DNA of 30,227 nucleotides, taken from positions 1-30,227 of the forward strand of contig URTZ01000003.1 in NCBI GenBank assembly GCA_900550825.1, in the 5' to 3' direction. A program made the position numbers and the translations under genes. Numbering within the stretch: position 1 is the first letter of the stretch; each line of letters starts with the position of its first letter. Shown piece by piece: positions 9,478 through 17,336 of the stretch. This DNA comes from an uncultured Collinsella sp. (lineage in GTDB: Bacteria > Actinomycetota > Coriobacteriia > Coriobacteriales > Coriobacteriaceae). The notes under the pieces are model-generated. The model saw only the letters and a program-made list of their open reading frames with translations. It had not been told where the DNA came from and ran no database searches.

Positions 9478-10404
9478 CTATGCGAGCTCGTCGGCAATAG
9501 CTGCGACCTGCTCGGCCGTCTCGCACGAATACACACGAACGTCGCTCAGCGTACGCTTGACCAGGCCGGACAGCGTTTTGCCGGGGCCGACCTCAATAAA
9601 TGTGTCGATGCCTTGATCCTGCAGAGCATGCAGCGTATCGACCCAGCGTACGGCATGGCTCACCTGATTGGCCAAGACATCCGATGCCGTCTGGGGATCC
9701 GCCGGATAGGGCGCCGCTGTCATATTTGCCAAAACAGGAATGAGCAACGGGGACGGCGCGTGACCGGCCTCAATATATGCGGCAAGGCCACAGGTCGCCT
9801 CGGCCATATAGGGGCTATGAAATGCACCCGACACCGCGACCTTCATGGCGCGGCCGCCAGCCTCTTTTACTAGGACGTCGAGGGTCTGAAGCGCATCGGG
9901 CGCTCCGGCCACAACCGTCTGCTGGGGACTGTTGTAGTTGACCGGCCAGCAGTCCTCGCCGGCCTGCGCAGCCAGGTTCTCGACTTGCGCAGCATCAAGT
10001 TTGATGACGGCGCGCATGCCGCCGGGGTGACGCTCGGCCGCCGTGGCCATCAATGCCGCGCGCTCACACACGAGCTCAAAACCCGCTCGCGTATCGAATG
10101 CCCCCGCAAAGGTGAGTGCAGCGACCTCGCCCAGCGAGAATCCCGCACAGGCGGCAGGCACCACGCCGCGCTCGCGCAGGGCGACGGCGACAGCCAAGTC
10201 GTGCACGAACACGCAAGGCTGCGTGTTCTCGGTCTGCGAGAGCTCCTCCTTGGAGGCGCTCCGGCACTGCTCGCTCGTCCCCGGGCGCACCTCGTCGGCA
10301 ATGGCGAACACCTCGGCAGCCGCCGGCGATGTCTCGATCAAGTCGACGCCCATCGCGGGGTGCTGGGCACCCTGGCCGGCAAACAAAAACGCTACGCCAC
10401 CCAT
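9478..10404 (-). CDS. fabD: Malonyl-CoA:ACP transacylase
   Basis: A 308-residue enzyme that moves malonyl from CoA to the ACP phosphopantetheine arm. FLFAGQGAQ at the N-terminus and GFSLGE with nucleophile Ser90 are diagnostic. His196 in VSGAFHSPYM is the catalytic histidine. GPGKTLSGLVKR near the end is also typical of the family. The ATG at 10404 is preferred to the GTG two codons upstream because GAAGGG is 9 nt from it rather than 3 nt. The start lies inside the last codons of fabK (13-bp overlap), indicating coupled translation. It supplies malonyl-ACP for FabH and FabF. Confidence 0.96.
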   Translation of the reverse strand: MGGVAFLFAGQGAQHPAMGVDLIETSPAAAEVFAIADEVRPGTSEQCRSASKEELSQTENTQPCVFVHDLAVAVALRERGVVPAACAGFSLGEVAALTFAGAFDTRAGFELVCERAALMATAAERHPGGMRAVIKLDAAQVENLAAQAGEDCWPVNYNSPQQTVVAGAPDALQTLDVLVKEAGGRAMKVAVSGAFHSPYMAEATCGLAAYIEAGHAPSPLLIPVLANMTAAPYPADPQTASDVLANQVSHAVRWVDTLHALQDQGIDTFIEVGPGKTLSGLVKRTLSDVRVYSCETAEQVAAIADELA

Positions 10405-11336
10405 GCGCACGCACCCTTCAGGACGTGCTCGGCGCCATCGACCAGGTCGTCAACGATTTCGCGTGCGCTCTGGCGCTCGTTGACCATGCCGGCAATCTGT
10501 CCACACAAAAACGAACCCTCTTCGTAGTTGCCGTCCTTGGCGGCCTTACGCAGCGCACCGGTTCCCATAGCACCGAGCTCCTCGGCACTCGCGCCGGAAC
10601 CCTCGCTCTTGGCATAGGCGTTGGTGAAGGGGCTCTTGAGGGCGCGCACTGGATGTCCCGTCGAGCGACCGGTCGCACGCGTTGAAGTGTCGTTGGCCTT
10701 CAGGACCATCTCTTTGTACTGCTCCGAGACGGTGCACTCGTCTGCGACCAGAAAGCGCGTACCCACTTGCACGCCTTCGGCGCCCAGCATAAAGGCGGCC
10801 GCCACGCCGCGGCCGTCGGCAATACCGCCGGCGGCCACGACGGGAATGTCAACCGCATCGACGACCTGCGGCACCAGTGCCATCGTCGAGGTCTCGCCAA
10901 TATGGCCGCCCGATTCGGTACCCTCGGCAACAACCGCCGTGGCTCCACGACGTGCCACGAGGCGCGCCAGCGCCACCGAGGCAACGACCGGGATGACCTT
11001 GATGCCCGCCTCGTTCCACGCCTTCATGTACTTGGCGGGATTGCCGGCGCCCGTCACGACGACCGGCACTCGCTCGTCAATCACGACCTGTGCAACCTCG
11101 TCGGCAAACGGGCTCATGAGCATGACGTTCACGCCAAAGGGCTTATCCGTCTTGGCGCGCAGCTCATGAATCTGGTCGCGAAGCCAGTTGGCGTCGGCGT
11201 TCATGGCCGCGATGATGCCTAAGCCACCCGCCTCGGACACTGCGGACGCCAGCGAGGCATCGGCAATCCAGGCCATACCGCCCTGGAACACGGGCTTTTC
11301 GATGCCGAGCAGATCGCAGAGAGGAGTCTTGAGCAT
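10392..11336 (-). CDS. fabK: Enoyl-ACP reductase II, FMN-dependent
   Basis: A 314-residue TIM-barrel flavoprotein of the nitronate monooxygenase/FabK family that reduces trans-2-enoyl-ACP, the last step of the elongation cycle. Visible marks are the N-terminal PVFQGGMAWIAD, the substrate/flavin loop ESGGHIGETSTMALVPQV, and the FMN phosphate loops AAGGIADGRG and GAEGVQVGTRF. Its place in a fatty-acid operon argues for FabK rather than nitronate monooxygenase. No FabI, FabL or FabV is encoded in the window. FabK enzymes are known to be insensitive to triclosan. The gene begins 2 bp after acpP and overlaps fabD. Confidence 0.95.
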   Translation of the reverse strand: MLKTPLCDLLGIEKPVFQGGMAWIADASLASAVSEAGGLGIIAAMNADANWLRDQIHELRAKTDKPFGVNVMLMSPFADEVAQVVIDERVPVVVTGAGNPAKYMKAWNEAGIKVIPVVASVALARLVARRGATAVVAEGTESGGHIGETSTMALVPQVVDAVDIPVVAAGGIADGRGVAAAFMLGAEGVQVGTRFLVADECTVSEQYKEMVLKANDTSTRATGRSTGHPVRALKSPFTNAYAKSEGSGASAEELGAMGTGALRKAAKDGNYEEGSFLCGQIAGMVNERQSAREIVDDLVDGAEHVLKGACAWVA

Positions 11337-11338
11337 CT

Positions 11339-11575
11339 CTACTTCTCCAATGCCGCCTCGACCGTATCGGCGAACTCGCCGACCGTCTTGGGGTTCTCCT
11401 CGGTATCGAGCTGGATGCCAAACTCGTCCTCGACGGCAACGAGGATCTCGACGGTGCCCAGGCTGTCGAGACCAATCTCCTCGAGCGTGGACTCGGGCTT
11501 CATCTCGACATCGTCAAGACCGGCGGTCTCGCGGATAACGTCGCAAACGCGCTCGAAGGTCTTCTGATCTGCCAT
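11339..11575 (-). CDS. acpP: Acyl carrier protein
   Basis: A 78-residue acidic four-helix protein that carries acyl chains on a 4'-phosphopantetheine arm attached to Ser38 in GLDSLGTVEI. The residue after Ser-Leu is Gly, where many bacterial ACPs have Asp (DSLDTVE), a small change beside the site recognised by ACP synthase and partner enzymes. AAAGGAGA precedes the ATG. It lies 51 bp after fabH and 2 bp before fabK in the operon. All Fab enzymes around it use it as a substrate carrier. Confidence 0.96.
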   Translation of the reverse strand: MADQKTFERVCDVIRETAGLDDVEMKPESTLEEIGLDSLGTVEILVAVEDEFGIQLDTEENPKTVGEFADTVEAALEK

Positions 11576-11626
11576 GGTAGTTCTCCTTTGGTTGTGCCCT
11601 AGGGCGTTTTTATTTCCTATGTGCGA

Positions 11627-12586
11627 CTACTTCCAACGAAGCAGATAGCCACCTATATCCAGACCGGCGCCAAATCCAACCAAGGCGATGGTGTCGCCTG
11701 TGTGAAGTGCACCGGCGTTTGCCAGCCGGTCGAGGGCAAGCGGAATGCATGCGCTCGAAATGTTGCCGGTCTCGCGCAACGTGCGAACCACGCGCTCGTC
11801 CGGCACGCCCAGGCGCTTGACCGCCTGGCTCAGGATTCGTTCGTTAGCCTGATGGAATACAAAATGATCGATGTCTTCGACCAAAATGCCCGCATCGATC
11901 GCAAGCTTATGGACCGTGTCGCAGATGGCGTTGACGCCGAACTTGAACACGCGGCGGCCGTTCATGGACAGCACGCTCGCGCTATCTGCGGAAGCCTTAA
12001 ACGGCGAGGTACCGACCAGACCGGGAACGCGCAACGTCTCGACGTCGGGCGCCGTCGAAAGCTCAACGGCAAGGGGACTGTCTCCCCCAGCCTCAATCAC
12101 TGCGGCGCCTGCCCCATCGCCAAAAAGCACGCAGGTGGCACGGTCGGTCCAGTCGAGCGCGCGCGTCATCTGCTCGGCAGCAACAACAAGCACGCGCTCG
12201 GCACGGCTGCGGGCGATATAGCCCTCGGCGACATCGAGCGCAAATACGAAGCCGGCACAAGCCGCCGAGACATCGAAGGCAGGGCACGTCGCGCCAAGTC
12301 GCTCAGCAACGGCACACGCCTCGGCGGGAACAAGGTGGTCACCCGTCGTCGTCGAGCAGACGATCAGATCCAGCTGGCTCGCGTCGATTCCGGACACCTG
12401 GAGTGCCCGCTCGCTCGCCGCTACGGCAAGGTCGTCAAGTGACTCGGTGGTGCAGACGTGGCGGCTCTTGATACCTGTGCGAGTAAAAATCCACTCATCC
12501 GAGGTATCGAGGAACTCAGACAGCTCGTCATTGGAAACACTGCGTTCAGGAAGCGCCGAGCCTGTTCCAAGAATCGTGAAACCCAT
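11627..12586 (-). CDS. fabH: Beta-ketoacyl-ACP synthase III, initiation enzyme
   Basis: A 319-residue condensing enzyme that starts fatty-acid synthesis by joining an acyl-CoA primer to malonyl-ACP. The FabH triad is present: Cys110 in SAACAGFVFALD, His245 in FHQANERI and Asn275 in ETGNISSACIP. The ATG at 12586 was chosen because AAAGGAGG lies 6 nt upstream and the family N-terminus (GFTILGTGSALPE) starts there; the longer in-frame extension runs into the control region. It is the first gene of the operon, so its upstream region, with a duplicated motif at 12604-12669, probably controls the pathway. Primer preference (straight or branched) cannot be told from sequence. Confidence 0.96.
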   Translation of the reverse strand: MGFTILGTGSALPERSVSNDELSEFLDTSDEWIFTRTGIKSRHVCTTESLDDLAVAASERALQVSGIDASQLDLIVCSTTTGDHLVPAEACAVAERLGATCPAFDVSAACAGFVFALDVAEGYIARSRAERVLVVAAEQMTRALDWTDRATCVLFGDGAGAAVIEAGGDSPLAVELSTAPDVETLRVPGLVGTSPFKASADSASVLSMNGRRVFKFGVNAICDTVHKLAIDAGILVEDIDHFVFHQANERILSQAVKRLGVPDERVVRTLRETGNISSACIPLALDRLANAGALHTGDTIALVGFGAGLDIGGYLLRWK

Positions 12587-12603
12587 CACTAACCTCCTTT
12601 GAG

Positions 12604-12669
12604 TTGTTGACGTGTTTACATCGACCAAGAGAGGATAACGCATTTCAGTCTTTGTTGACGTGTTAACAT
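12604..12669. promoter_or_regulatory. Duplicated 18-nt motif, candidate operator of the fatty-acid operon
   Basis: TTGTTGACGTGTTWACAT occurs at 12604-12621 and again at 12652-12669, in the same orientation with starts 48 bp apart and one mismatch. Each copy is an imperfect palindrome (TGTTGACG / TGTTAACA in the second). The pair fills the divergent region between fabH and birA. It does not match the FapR or FabT consensus as known to me. The position argues for control of lipid synthesis; the regulator is unknown. Confidence 0.55.
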
Positions 12670-12673
12670 TAAA

Positions 12674-12690
12674 TTGTCCAAATGCGACAA
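12674..12690. promoter_or_regulatory. Small inverted repeat between fabH and birA
   Basis: TTGTC at 12674-12678 and GACAA at 12686-12690 form a 5-bp dyad with a 7-nt spacer, just beyond the second copy of the duplicated motif. It is short enough to occur by chance, but its position in the divergent control region makes it a candidate part of the operator or of the birA promoter. Confidence 0.3.
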
Positions 12691-12762
12691 AGGCTTCACA
12701 TTGTGTCTATCTCTCGACACCATTGCGTCATTCACTTATTCAATAAGGAGGTAGCAGCCGCT

Positions 12763-13539
12763 ATGGATGCCCAATTAACGATTGTCGACGTAACCGGATC
12801 GACCAACGATGACCTGCTCGAGGCAGGAAAACAGGGTGCGCCGCACGGCACAGGACTTGCCGCCCGCGCGCAAACGGCAGGACGCGGCCGGCGCGGCCAC
12901 AAGTGGGATTCAACCGCCGGCAACCTATTGCTTTCGATTGTCCTGCGTCCATGCGTTAATCCCGCAAAGTACTCTGGTCTTGCCGCCGTCAGCGGCCTAG
13001 CGGTGCTCGAAGCACTCGAAAAGCAGGGTCTTGCAAACGAGATTGGCCTCAAATGGCCCAACGACCTGGTCGCGCGAGGACGCAAGCTCGGCGGCATTCT
13101 GGTCGAGGCCGCACGCGATAACGAAGGCAAACCTTTCGCAGTCTGCGGCATTGGCGTCAATGTGAACTATGTGCCCCAAGAGGTGCCCGATGGCGGCCTG
13201 CCGGCAATCGGTCTCTCGGACCTTAACGAAAACGTTCCTGCCGTCGACATGCTCCTCGATGAGGTCTATCACGCAGTCGTGAACGCTGTAGATGCGTGGG
13301 CAGAACGCCTCAACGCCATGGAAGAAGACGCCGGACCGCTCGCGCCCGTCCGCGATGACTATGTCGGTCACCTCAATTGGATCGGGAAGCACGTTATCGC
13401 CCGCTCCCCCGCTGGAGACGAGCTGGCACGAGGCATATTTAGAACGGTCGACGATTGCGGCCGCGCATGCATTGAGACCGAGAGCGGCTTGTGCGTCTTC
13501 CACTTCGAAGAAGCATCCTTGCGCCCCCTGAGCGAATAG
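12763..13539 (+). CDS. birA: Biotin--[acetyl-CoA carboxylase] ligase, class without HTH domain
   Basis: A 258-residue ligase that makes biotinyl-AMP and attaches biotin to the carrier lysine of AccB. The adenylate-binding loop is AGRGRRGHKW (39-48), and KWPNDLV with the following GRKLGGILVE are classic BirA motifs, with GIGVNVN further on. There is no N-terminal winged-helix domain, so this enzyme should not double as the biotin operon repressor. The ATG at 12763 follows AAGGAGG by about 11 nt; a longer in-frame start would run into the control region. It is the only plus-strand gene and is divergent from the fatty-acid operon that encodes its substrate AccB, which explains its location. It ends in front of the rpsJ terminator. 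Confidence 0.94.
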   Translation: MDAQLTIVDVTGSTNDDLLEAGKQGAPHGTGLAARAQTAGRGRRGHKWDSTAGNLLLSIVLRPCVNPAKYSGLAAVSGLAVLEALEKQGLANEIGLKWPNDLVARGRKLGGILVEAARDNEGKPFAVCGIGVNVNYVPQEVPDGGLPAIGLSDLNENVPAVDMLLDEVYHAVVNAVDAWAERLNAMEEDAGPLAPVRDDYVGHLNWIGKHVIARSPAGDELARGIFRTVDDCGRACIETESGLCVFHFEEASLRPLSE

Positions 13540-13600
13540 GGCGCCGCAGCCGTCGGCTCGGCAGACGAATTCGCTATCCCAAAATCTAAACTCAAAACAA

Positions 13601-13635
13601 AAGGGCCCCGCTACCGTAACGGTAGCGGAGCCCTT
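13601..13635 (-). terminator. Terminator of the str operon after rpsJ, probably bidirectional
   Basis: A 16-bp stem (AAGGGCCCCGCTACCG with its near-perfect complement, one mismatch) and a 3-nt loop lie between the convergent birA and rpsJ 3' ends. On the minus strand it is followed by TTTTGTTTTG, a good U-tract. On the plus strand the T-run is short, so it terminates rpsJ best and may help stop birA. Confidence 0.85.
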
Positions 13636-13655
13636 TAAGCTATGAGCGATATCGC

Positions 13656-13964
13656 TTAGAGCTTGATGTCGATGTCGACGCCAGCGGGGAGGTCGAGACG
13701 CATGAGCGAATCAACGGTGCCCGAGGTGGGGTCGAGGATGTCGATGAGGCGCTTGTGAGTGCGCATCTCGAACTGCTCACGGGAGTCCTTGTTCACGTGC
13801 GGCGAGCGGATAACCGTGTACAGGTTGCGCTCGGTGGGCAGGGGGACAGGACCGGAAACGCGAGCGCCGGTCTTCTGAGCGGTCTCGACGATGAGCTTCG
13901 CGGACTGATCGACGACCTCGTGATCATAGCCCTTGAGGCGAATGCGGATCTTCTGGGTAGCCAA
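13656..13964 (-). CDS. rpsJ: 30S ribosomal protein S10
   Basis: A 102-residue protein of the 30S head, which also acts as NusE in transcription antitermination and in transcription-translation coupling. It begins MATQKIRIRLKGYDHEVVDQS and contains GPVPLPTERNLYTVIRSPHVNKDSREQFE, both diagnostic. The start is TTG at 13964 with GGAGG upstream. It follows fusA by 60 bp, in a spacer holding a small hairpin (13983-13999). In many bacteria the order is fusA, tuf, rpsJ, rplC and onward; here tuf is missing between fusA and rpsJ, and a terminator directly follows rpsJ, so S10 is cut off from the rest of the S10 operon. Confidence 0.97.
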   Translation of the reverse strand: MATQKIRIRLKGYDHEVVDQSAKLIVETAQKTGARVSGPVPLPTERNLYTVIRSPHVNKDSREQFEMRTHKRLIDILDPTSGTVDSLMRLDLPAGVDIDIKL

Positions 13965-14024
13965 CTTAAACCTCCAAAGAGTGCGAGAGATGTTCTCGCG
14001 GATTACGTAACAGGGAGCTCGAAC

Positions 14025-16124
14025 TTAGGCGTTCTTGCTCATGACCTCGTCCACGATGGACTTGGGCGCGGGCTCATAAGAGTCGAACTGCATCGTGTAG
14101 GATGCACGGCCCTGGGTCTGGGAGCGAAGGTCGGTAGCGTAACCGAACATCTCGCCCAGCGGCACCTTGGCACGGATGAGCTTGCTGTTTTTGCGATCCT
14201 CCATGCCCTCGATCTTGCCGCGGCGACCGGAGAGGTTGCCCATAACGTCGCCCATGTACTGCTCGGGGGTCTCGACCTCGACAGCCATGATCGGCTCGAG
14301 CAGCTGCGGATCGGACTTCTTGAGGGCGTCCTTGATAGCCATGGAACCGGCGATCTTGAAGGCGGCCTCAGAGGAGTCGACCTCGTGGTAAGAACCGTCG
14401 AACAGGGTGACCTTAACGTCGAGGACCGGGAAGCCGGCGATAACACCGGTGTTCAGGGCCTCCTGGATGCCCTTGTCGATGGACGGGATGTACTCCTTAG
14501 GCACGACGCCGCCGACGATAGCGTTGACGAACTCGTAGCCGAAGCCCTCCTCCATCTTCTCGAGCTTGATGACGGCGTGGCCGTACTGACCGCGACCGCC
14601 GGACTGACGGACGAACTTGCCCTCAGCCTTCTCGACGTCGTGACCAGCGGTCTCGCGGTAGGCAACCTGGGGCTTACCAACGTTAGCGTCAACCTTGAAC
14701 TCGCGGAGCAGACGGTCGACGATGATCTCGAGGTGCAGCTCGCCCATGCCGGCGATGATGGTCTGGCCGGTCTCGTGGTTGGTGGACACCTGGAAGGTCG
14801 GGTCCTCCTCGGCGAGCTTGGTCAGAGCCAGGGACATCTTGTCCTGCTCGGCCTTGGTCTTGGGCTCGATGGCAACGTCGATAACGGGCTTAGCGAACTC
14901 GATCTTCTCGAGGACGATCTCCTTGCCCTCGGCGCACAGGGTGTCACCGGTGGTGGAGTTCTTGAAGCCGACGCAAGCGACGATGTCGCCGGCGGCAGCG
15001 TCGTCACGGTCGATACGCTCGGCGGCGTTCATCTCGAGGATGCGGCCGAGGCGCTCGCGCTGACCGTTGGAAGCGTTGACCACGTAGGAGCCGGACTCGG
15101 CGCGGCCGGAGTAAACGCGGACGTAGGTGAGCTTACCGACGAACGGGTCGGTCATGATCTTGAAGACCAGGCCGGAGAAAGGCTCGTCGAAGGAAGGATG
15201 ACGCTGGATCTCCTCGCCGGTATCCGGATCGGTACCGGTGACGGCCTCAACGTCGAGCGGGCTGGGCAGGTAGTCGACGACAGCGTCGAGCAGCTCCTGA
15301 ACGCCCTTGTTCTTGTAGGCGGAGCCCACGAAGACGAGGTTGAGCTCGTTGGCCAGAACGCCCTTACGCAGGGCAGCCTTGAGCTCCTCGACGGTGAAGT
15401 CCTCCTCCATGAGGATCTTCTCCATGAGCTCGTCGTCAAAGCTGGCAGCAGCGTCGAGGAGCTCCTCGCGCTTGGTGGCAGCGATGTCAGCAAACTCAGC
15501 CGGGATCTCGTCCATCGGCTCGGGGTAGGTCATGCCCTTGTCGTCGGCCTTGAAGTCCCAAGCAGTCATGGTGACGAGGTCGATGACGCCCCAGAAGTTG
15601 TCCTCGGCGCCCATCGGGACCTGAGCGGCCACGGCGTTGGCGTCGAGACGATCCTTCATGGTCTCGATAGCGTTGAAGAAGTCTGCGCCCACGCGGTCAT
15701 ACTTGTTGATGAAGGCGATGCGGGGGACGTTGAAGGTAGAAGCCTGACGCCAAACGGTCTCAGACTGGGGCTGAACGCCGGCAACGGCGTCGAAGACGGC
15801 GACAGCGCCATCGAGGACGCGCAGGCAGCGCTCGACCTCGGCGGTGAAGTCAACGTGGCCCGGTGTGTCGATGATCTGGATGCGGTAGTCCTTACCGTCC
15901 TTGTTCCAGAAGCACGTGGTAGCAGCGGAGGTAATGGTTACGCCGCGCTCCTGCTCCTGAACCATCCAGTCCATGGTGGCAGCGCCCTCATGGACCTCAC
16001 CGATCTTGTGGGTCTTACCGGTGTAGTAAAGAATACGCTCGGTCGTGGTGGTCTTACCGGCATCGATGTGGGCCATGATGCCGATGTTACGGGTATCGGA
16101 AAGCTTGTACTTAGGCTTAGCCAT
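14025..16124 (-). CDS. fusA: Elongation factor G
   Basis: A 699-residue translational GTPase that drives translocation of tRNA and mRNA on the ribosome and works in recycling. The P-loop AHIDAGKTTTTER lies near residues 18-30, the switch I region is RGVTITSAATTCFW, and switch II is IDTPGHVDFTAEVER. INKYDRVGADF contains the N-K-x-D guanine motif. Length fits standard EF-G. An AAGGAAC ribosome site precedes the ATG, 20 bp after rpsG. It is the third gene of the str operon (rpsL, rpsG, fusA, rpsJ). No duplicate or truncation is seen. Confidence 0.98.
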   Translation of the reverse strand: MAKPKYKLSDTRNIGIMAHIDAGKTTTTERILYYTGKTHKIGEVHEGAATMDWMVQEQERGVTITSAATTCFWNKDGKDYRIQIIDTPGHVDFTAEVERCLRVLDGAVAVFDAVAGVQPQSETVWRQASTFNVPRIAFINKYDRVGADFFNAIETMKDRLDANAVAAQVPMGAEDNFWGVIDLVTMTAWDFKADDKGMTYPEPMDEIPAEFADIAATKREELLDAAASFDDELMEKILMEEDFTVEELKAALRKGVLANELNLVFVGSAYKNKGVQELLDAVVDYLPSPLDVEAVTGTDPDTGEEIQRHPSFDEPFSGLVFKIMTDPFVGKLTYVRVYSGRAESGSYVVNASNGQRERLGRILEMNAAERIDRDDAAAGDIVACVGFKNSTTGDTLCAEGKEIVLEKIEFAKPVIDVAIEPKTKAEQDKMSLALTKLAEEDPTFQVSTNHETGQTIIAGMGELHLEIIVDRLLREFKVDANVGKPQVAYRETAGHDVEKAEGKFVRQSGGRGQYGHAVIKLEKMEEGFGYEFVNAIVGGVVPKEYIPSIDKGIQEALNTGVIAGFPVLDVKVTLFDGSYHEVDSSEAAFKIAGSMAIKDALKKSDPQLLEPIMAVEVETPEQYMGDVMGNLSGRRGKIEGMEDRKNSKLIRAKVPLGEMFGYATDLRSQTQGRASYTMQFDSYEPAPKSIVDEVMSKNA

Positions 16125-16144
16125 GTTAGTTCCTTACCTTAAAC

Positions 16145-16618
16145 TTACCAACGATAGTGAGAGAACGCGCGGTTGGCCTCGGCCATCTTGAAGACGTCCT
16201 CACGCTTCTTGACGGAAGCGCCCAGGCCGTTGGAAGCGTCGAGGATCTCGTTGGCGAGACGCTCGGCCATGGTCTTCTCCTTGCGAGCGCGGGAGAAGTT
16301 GACGATCCAGCGGATACCCAGAGCGGTGGAACGACGGGAGTTGACCTCCATCGGGACCTGATAGGTAGCGCCACCGACACGCTTGGGCTTAACCTCGAGC
16401 GTGGGCTTGACGTTGTCCATAGCCTTCTTGAAGGTAGCGAGAGCGTCGCCACCCTCGGACTTCTCGGCAACGATCTCGAAAGCGGTGTAAACGATGCGCT
16501 CAGCGGTGGCCTTCTTGCCGTCAAGAAGGACCTTGTTGATGAGCTGAGTCACCAGGCGGTTGTTGTAAACGGCGTCAGGCTGAACCTCACGACGATTAGC
16601 TGCTGCACGACGCGGCAT
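16145..16618 (-). CDS. rpsG: 30S ribosomal protein S7
   Basis: A 157-residue primary 16S rRNA-binding protein that nucleates assembly of the 30S head and, in E. coli, represses its own operon. It begins MPRRAAANRREVQPD and contains RRSTALGIRWIV and AFSHYRW, all diagnostic. AAGGAGA lies upstream of the ATG. It follows rpsL by about 73 bp, the place where the S7 autoregulatory site lies in E. coli; a comparable structure was not resolved here by eye. Length is normal for the family. Confidence 0.97.
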   Translation of the reverse strand: MPRRAAANRREVQPDAVYNNRLVTQLINKVLLDGKKATAERIVYTAFEIVAEKSEGGDALATFKKAMDNVKPTLEVKPKRVGGATYQVPMEVNSRRSTALGIRWIVNFSRARKEKTMAERLANEILDASNGLGASVKKREDVFKMAEANRAFSHYRW

Positions 16619-16691
16619 GTGAAATCTCCTTAAGTGTCTACCGTGCGGCGCTTAGGCGGCACACGGCGAAAGTATCAAAACGTTATCTGGC

Positions 16692-17069
16692 TTATTTAGC
16701 CTTGGGGCGCTTAGCACCGTACTTGGAACGGGCCTGCATACGGTTCTGGACCGGAGCAGCGTCGTAGGCGCCACGGATGACGTGATAACGGACACCAGGG
16801 AGGTCACGGACACGACCGCCGCGGACGAGCACGATGGAGTGCTCCTGCAGGTTGTGGCCCTCACCCGGGATGTAAGCAGTAACTTCGATGCCGTTGACAA
16901 GGCGAACACGGGCAACCTTACGAAGAGCCGAGTTCGGCTTCTTGGGGCTCGTGGTGAAGACGCGGGTGCACACGCCGCGCTTCTGGGAGTTGTGCTGCAG
17001 AGCAGCGTTCTTGGACTTCTTGGGCACGGAACGACGGCCCTGGCGAACCAGCTGGTTAATAGTAGGCAA
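16692..17069 (-). CDS. rpsL: 30S ribosomal protein S12
   Basis: A 125-residue protein at the decoding centre that affects translational accuracy and streptomycin response. It begins MPTINQLVRQGRRSVPKKSK and contains TTSPKKPNSALRKVARVRL and the loop RGGRVRDLPGVRYH. Lys43, the commonest site of streptomycin-resistance change, is the sensitive residue. Position 88 is Arg (codon CGT at 16806-16808), where most bacteria have Lys; this equals the known K88R resistance change of Mycobacterium. The start is TTG at 17069 with AGAAGGAG upstream. It is the first gene of the str operon, with a promoter at 17163-17191. Confidence 0.97.
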   Translation of the reverse strand: MPTINQLVRQGRRSVPKKSKNAALQHNSQKRGVCTRVFTTSPKKPNSALRKVARVRLVNGIEVTAYIPGEGHNLQEHSIVLVRGGRVRDLPGVRYHVIRGAYDAAPVQNRMQARSKYGAKRPKAK

Positions 17070-17162
17070 AGCGTACTCCTTCTCGAATGATTCCAGCTTT
17101 CTGTAAAGTGCAACGGCTTGAATCGAGGGGTCAGCATCCCCCTACGAAACACGCAGTTCGAT

Positions 17163-17191
17163 AGGATACGTGGCGTTAGCTGTGCCGTCAA
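17163..17191 (-). promoter_or_regulatory. Sigma-70 promoter of the str operon
   Basis: On the minus strand, TTGACG and TATCCT are separated by exactly 17 bp, about 95 bp upstream of the rpsL TTG start. No coding gene lies between, and the upstream transcription unit ends in a terminator, so this fits the main start of rpsL-rpsG-fusA-rpsJ. Confidence 0.7.
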
Positions 17192-17250
17192 CAGACCACG
17201 CCGCCGGGCGTATCCCAAAATGAGCACATTTCCGCAAAGCCTACACAAAA

Positions 17251-17311
17251 GGAATCCCTTTCTGTGCGCGGGGGCGGATTCCCGGCCCGGGCGGCCCGGT
17301 CCGGGAATCCG
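17251..17311. repeat. GC-rich hairpin with three mutually complementary arms
   Basis: CGGATTCCCGG (17275-17285) pairs over 11 bp with CCGGGAATCCG (17301-17311). A further copy of GGAATCC at 17251-17257 can pair instead with GGATTCC at 17276-17282, so two hairpins exclude each other. GAGCAC at 17222-17227 and GTGCTC at 17314-17319 can close an outer stem. It lies upstream of the str promoter and beside the 35-nt repeat. No function assigned. Confidence 0.6.
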
Positions 17312-17336
17312 ACGTGCTCGTTGGGGCAACGTTCCC

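Noticed and set aside
13755..16142. A plus-strand open frame of 795 codons across rpsJ and fusA
   Set aside because: Antisense to two clear ribosome-function genes, with low-complexity Leu/Val/Asp-rich translation.
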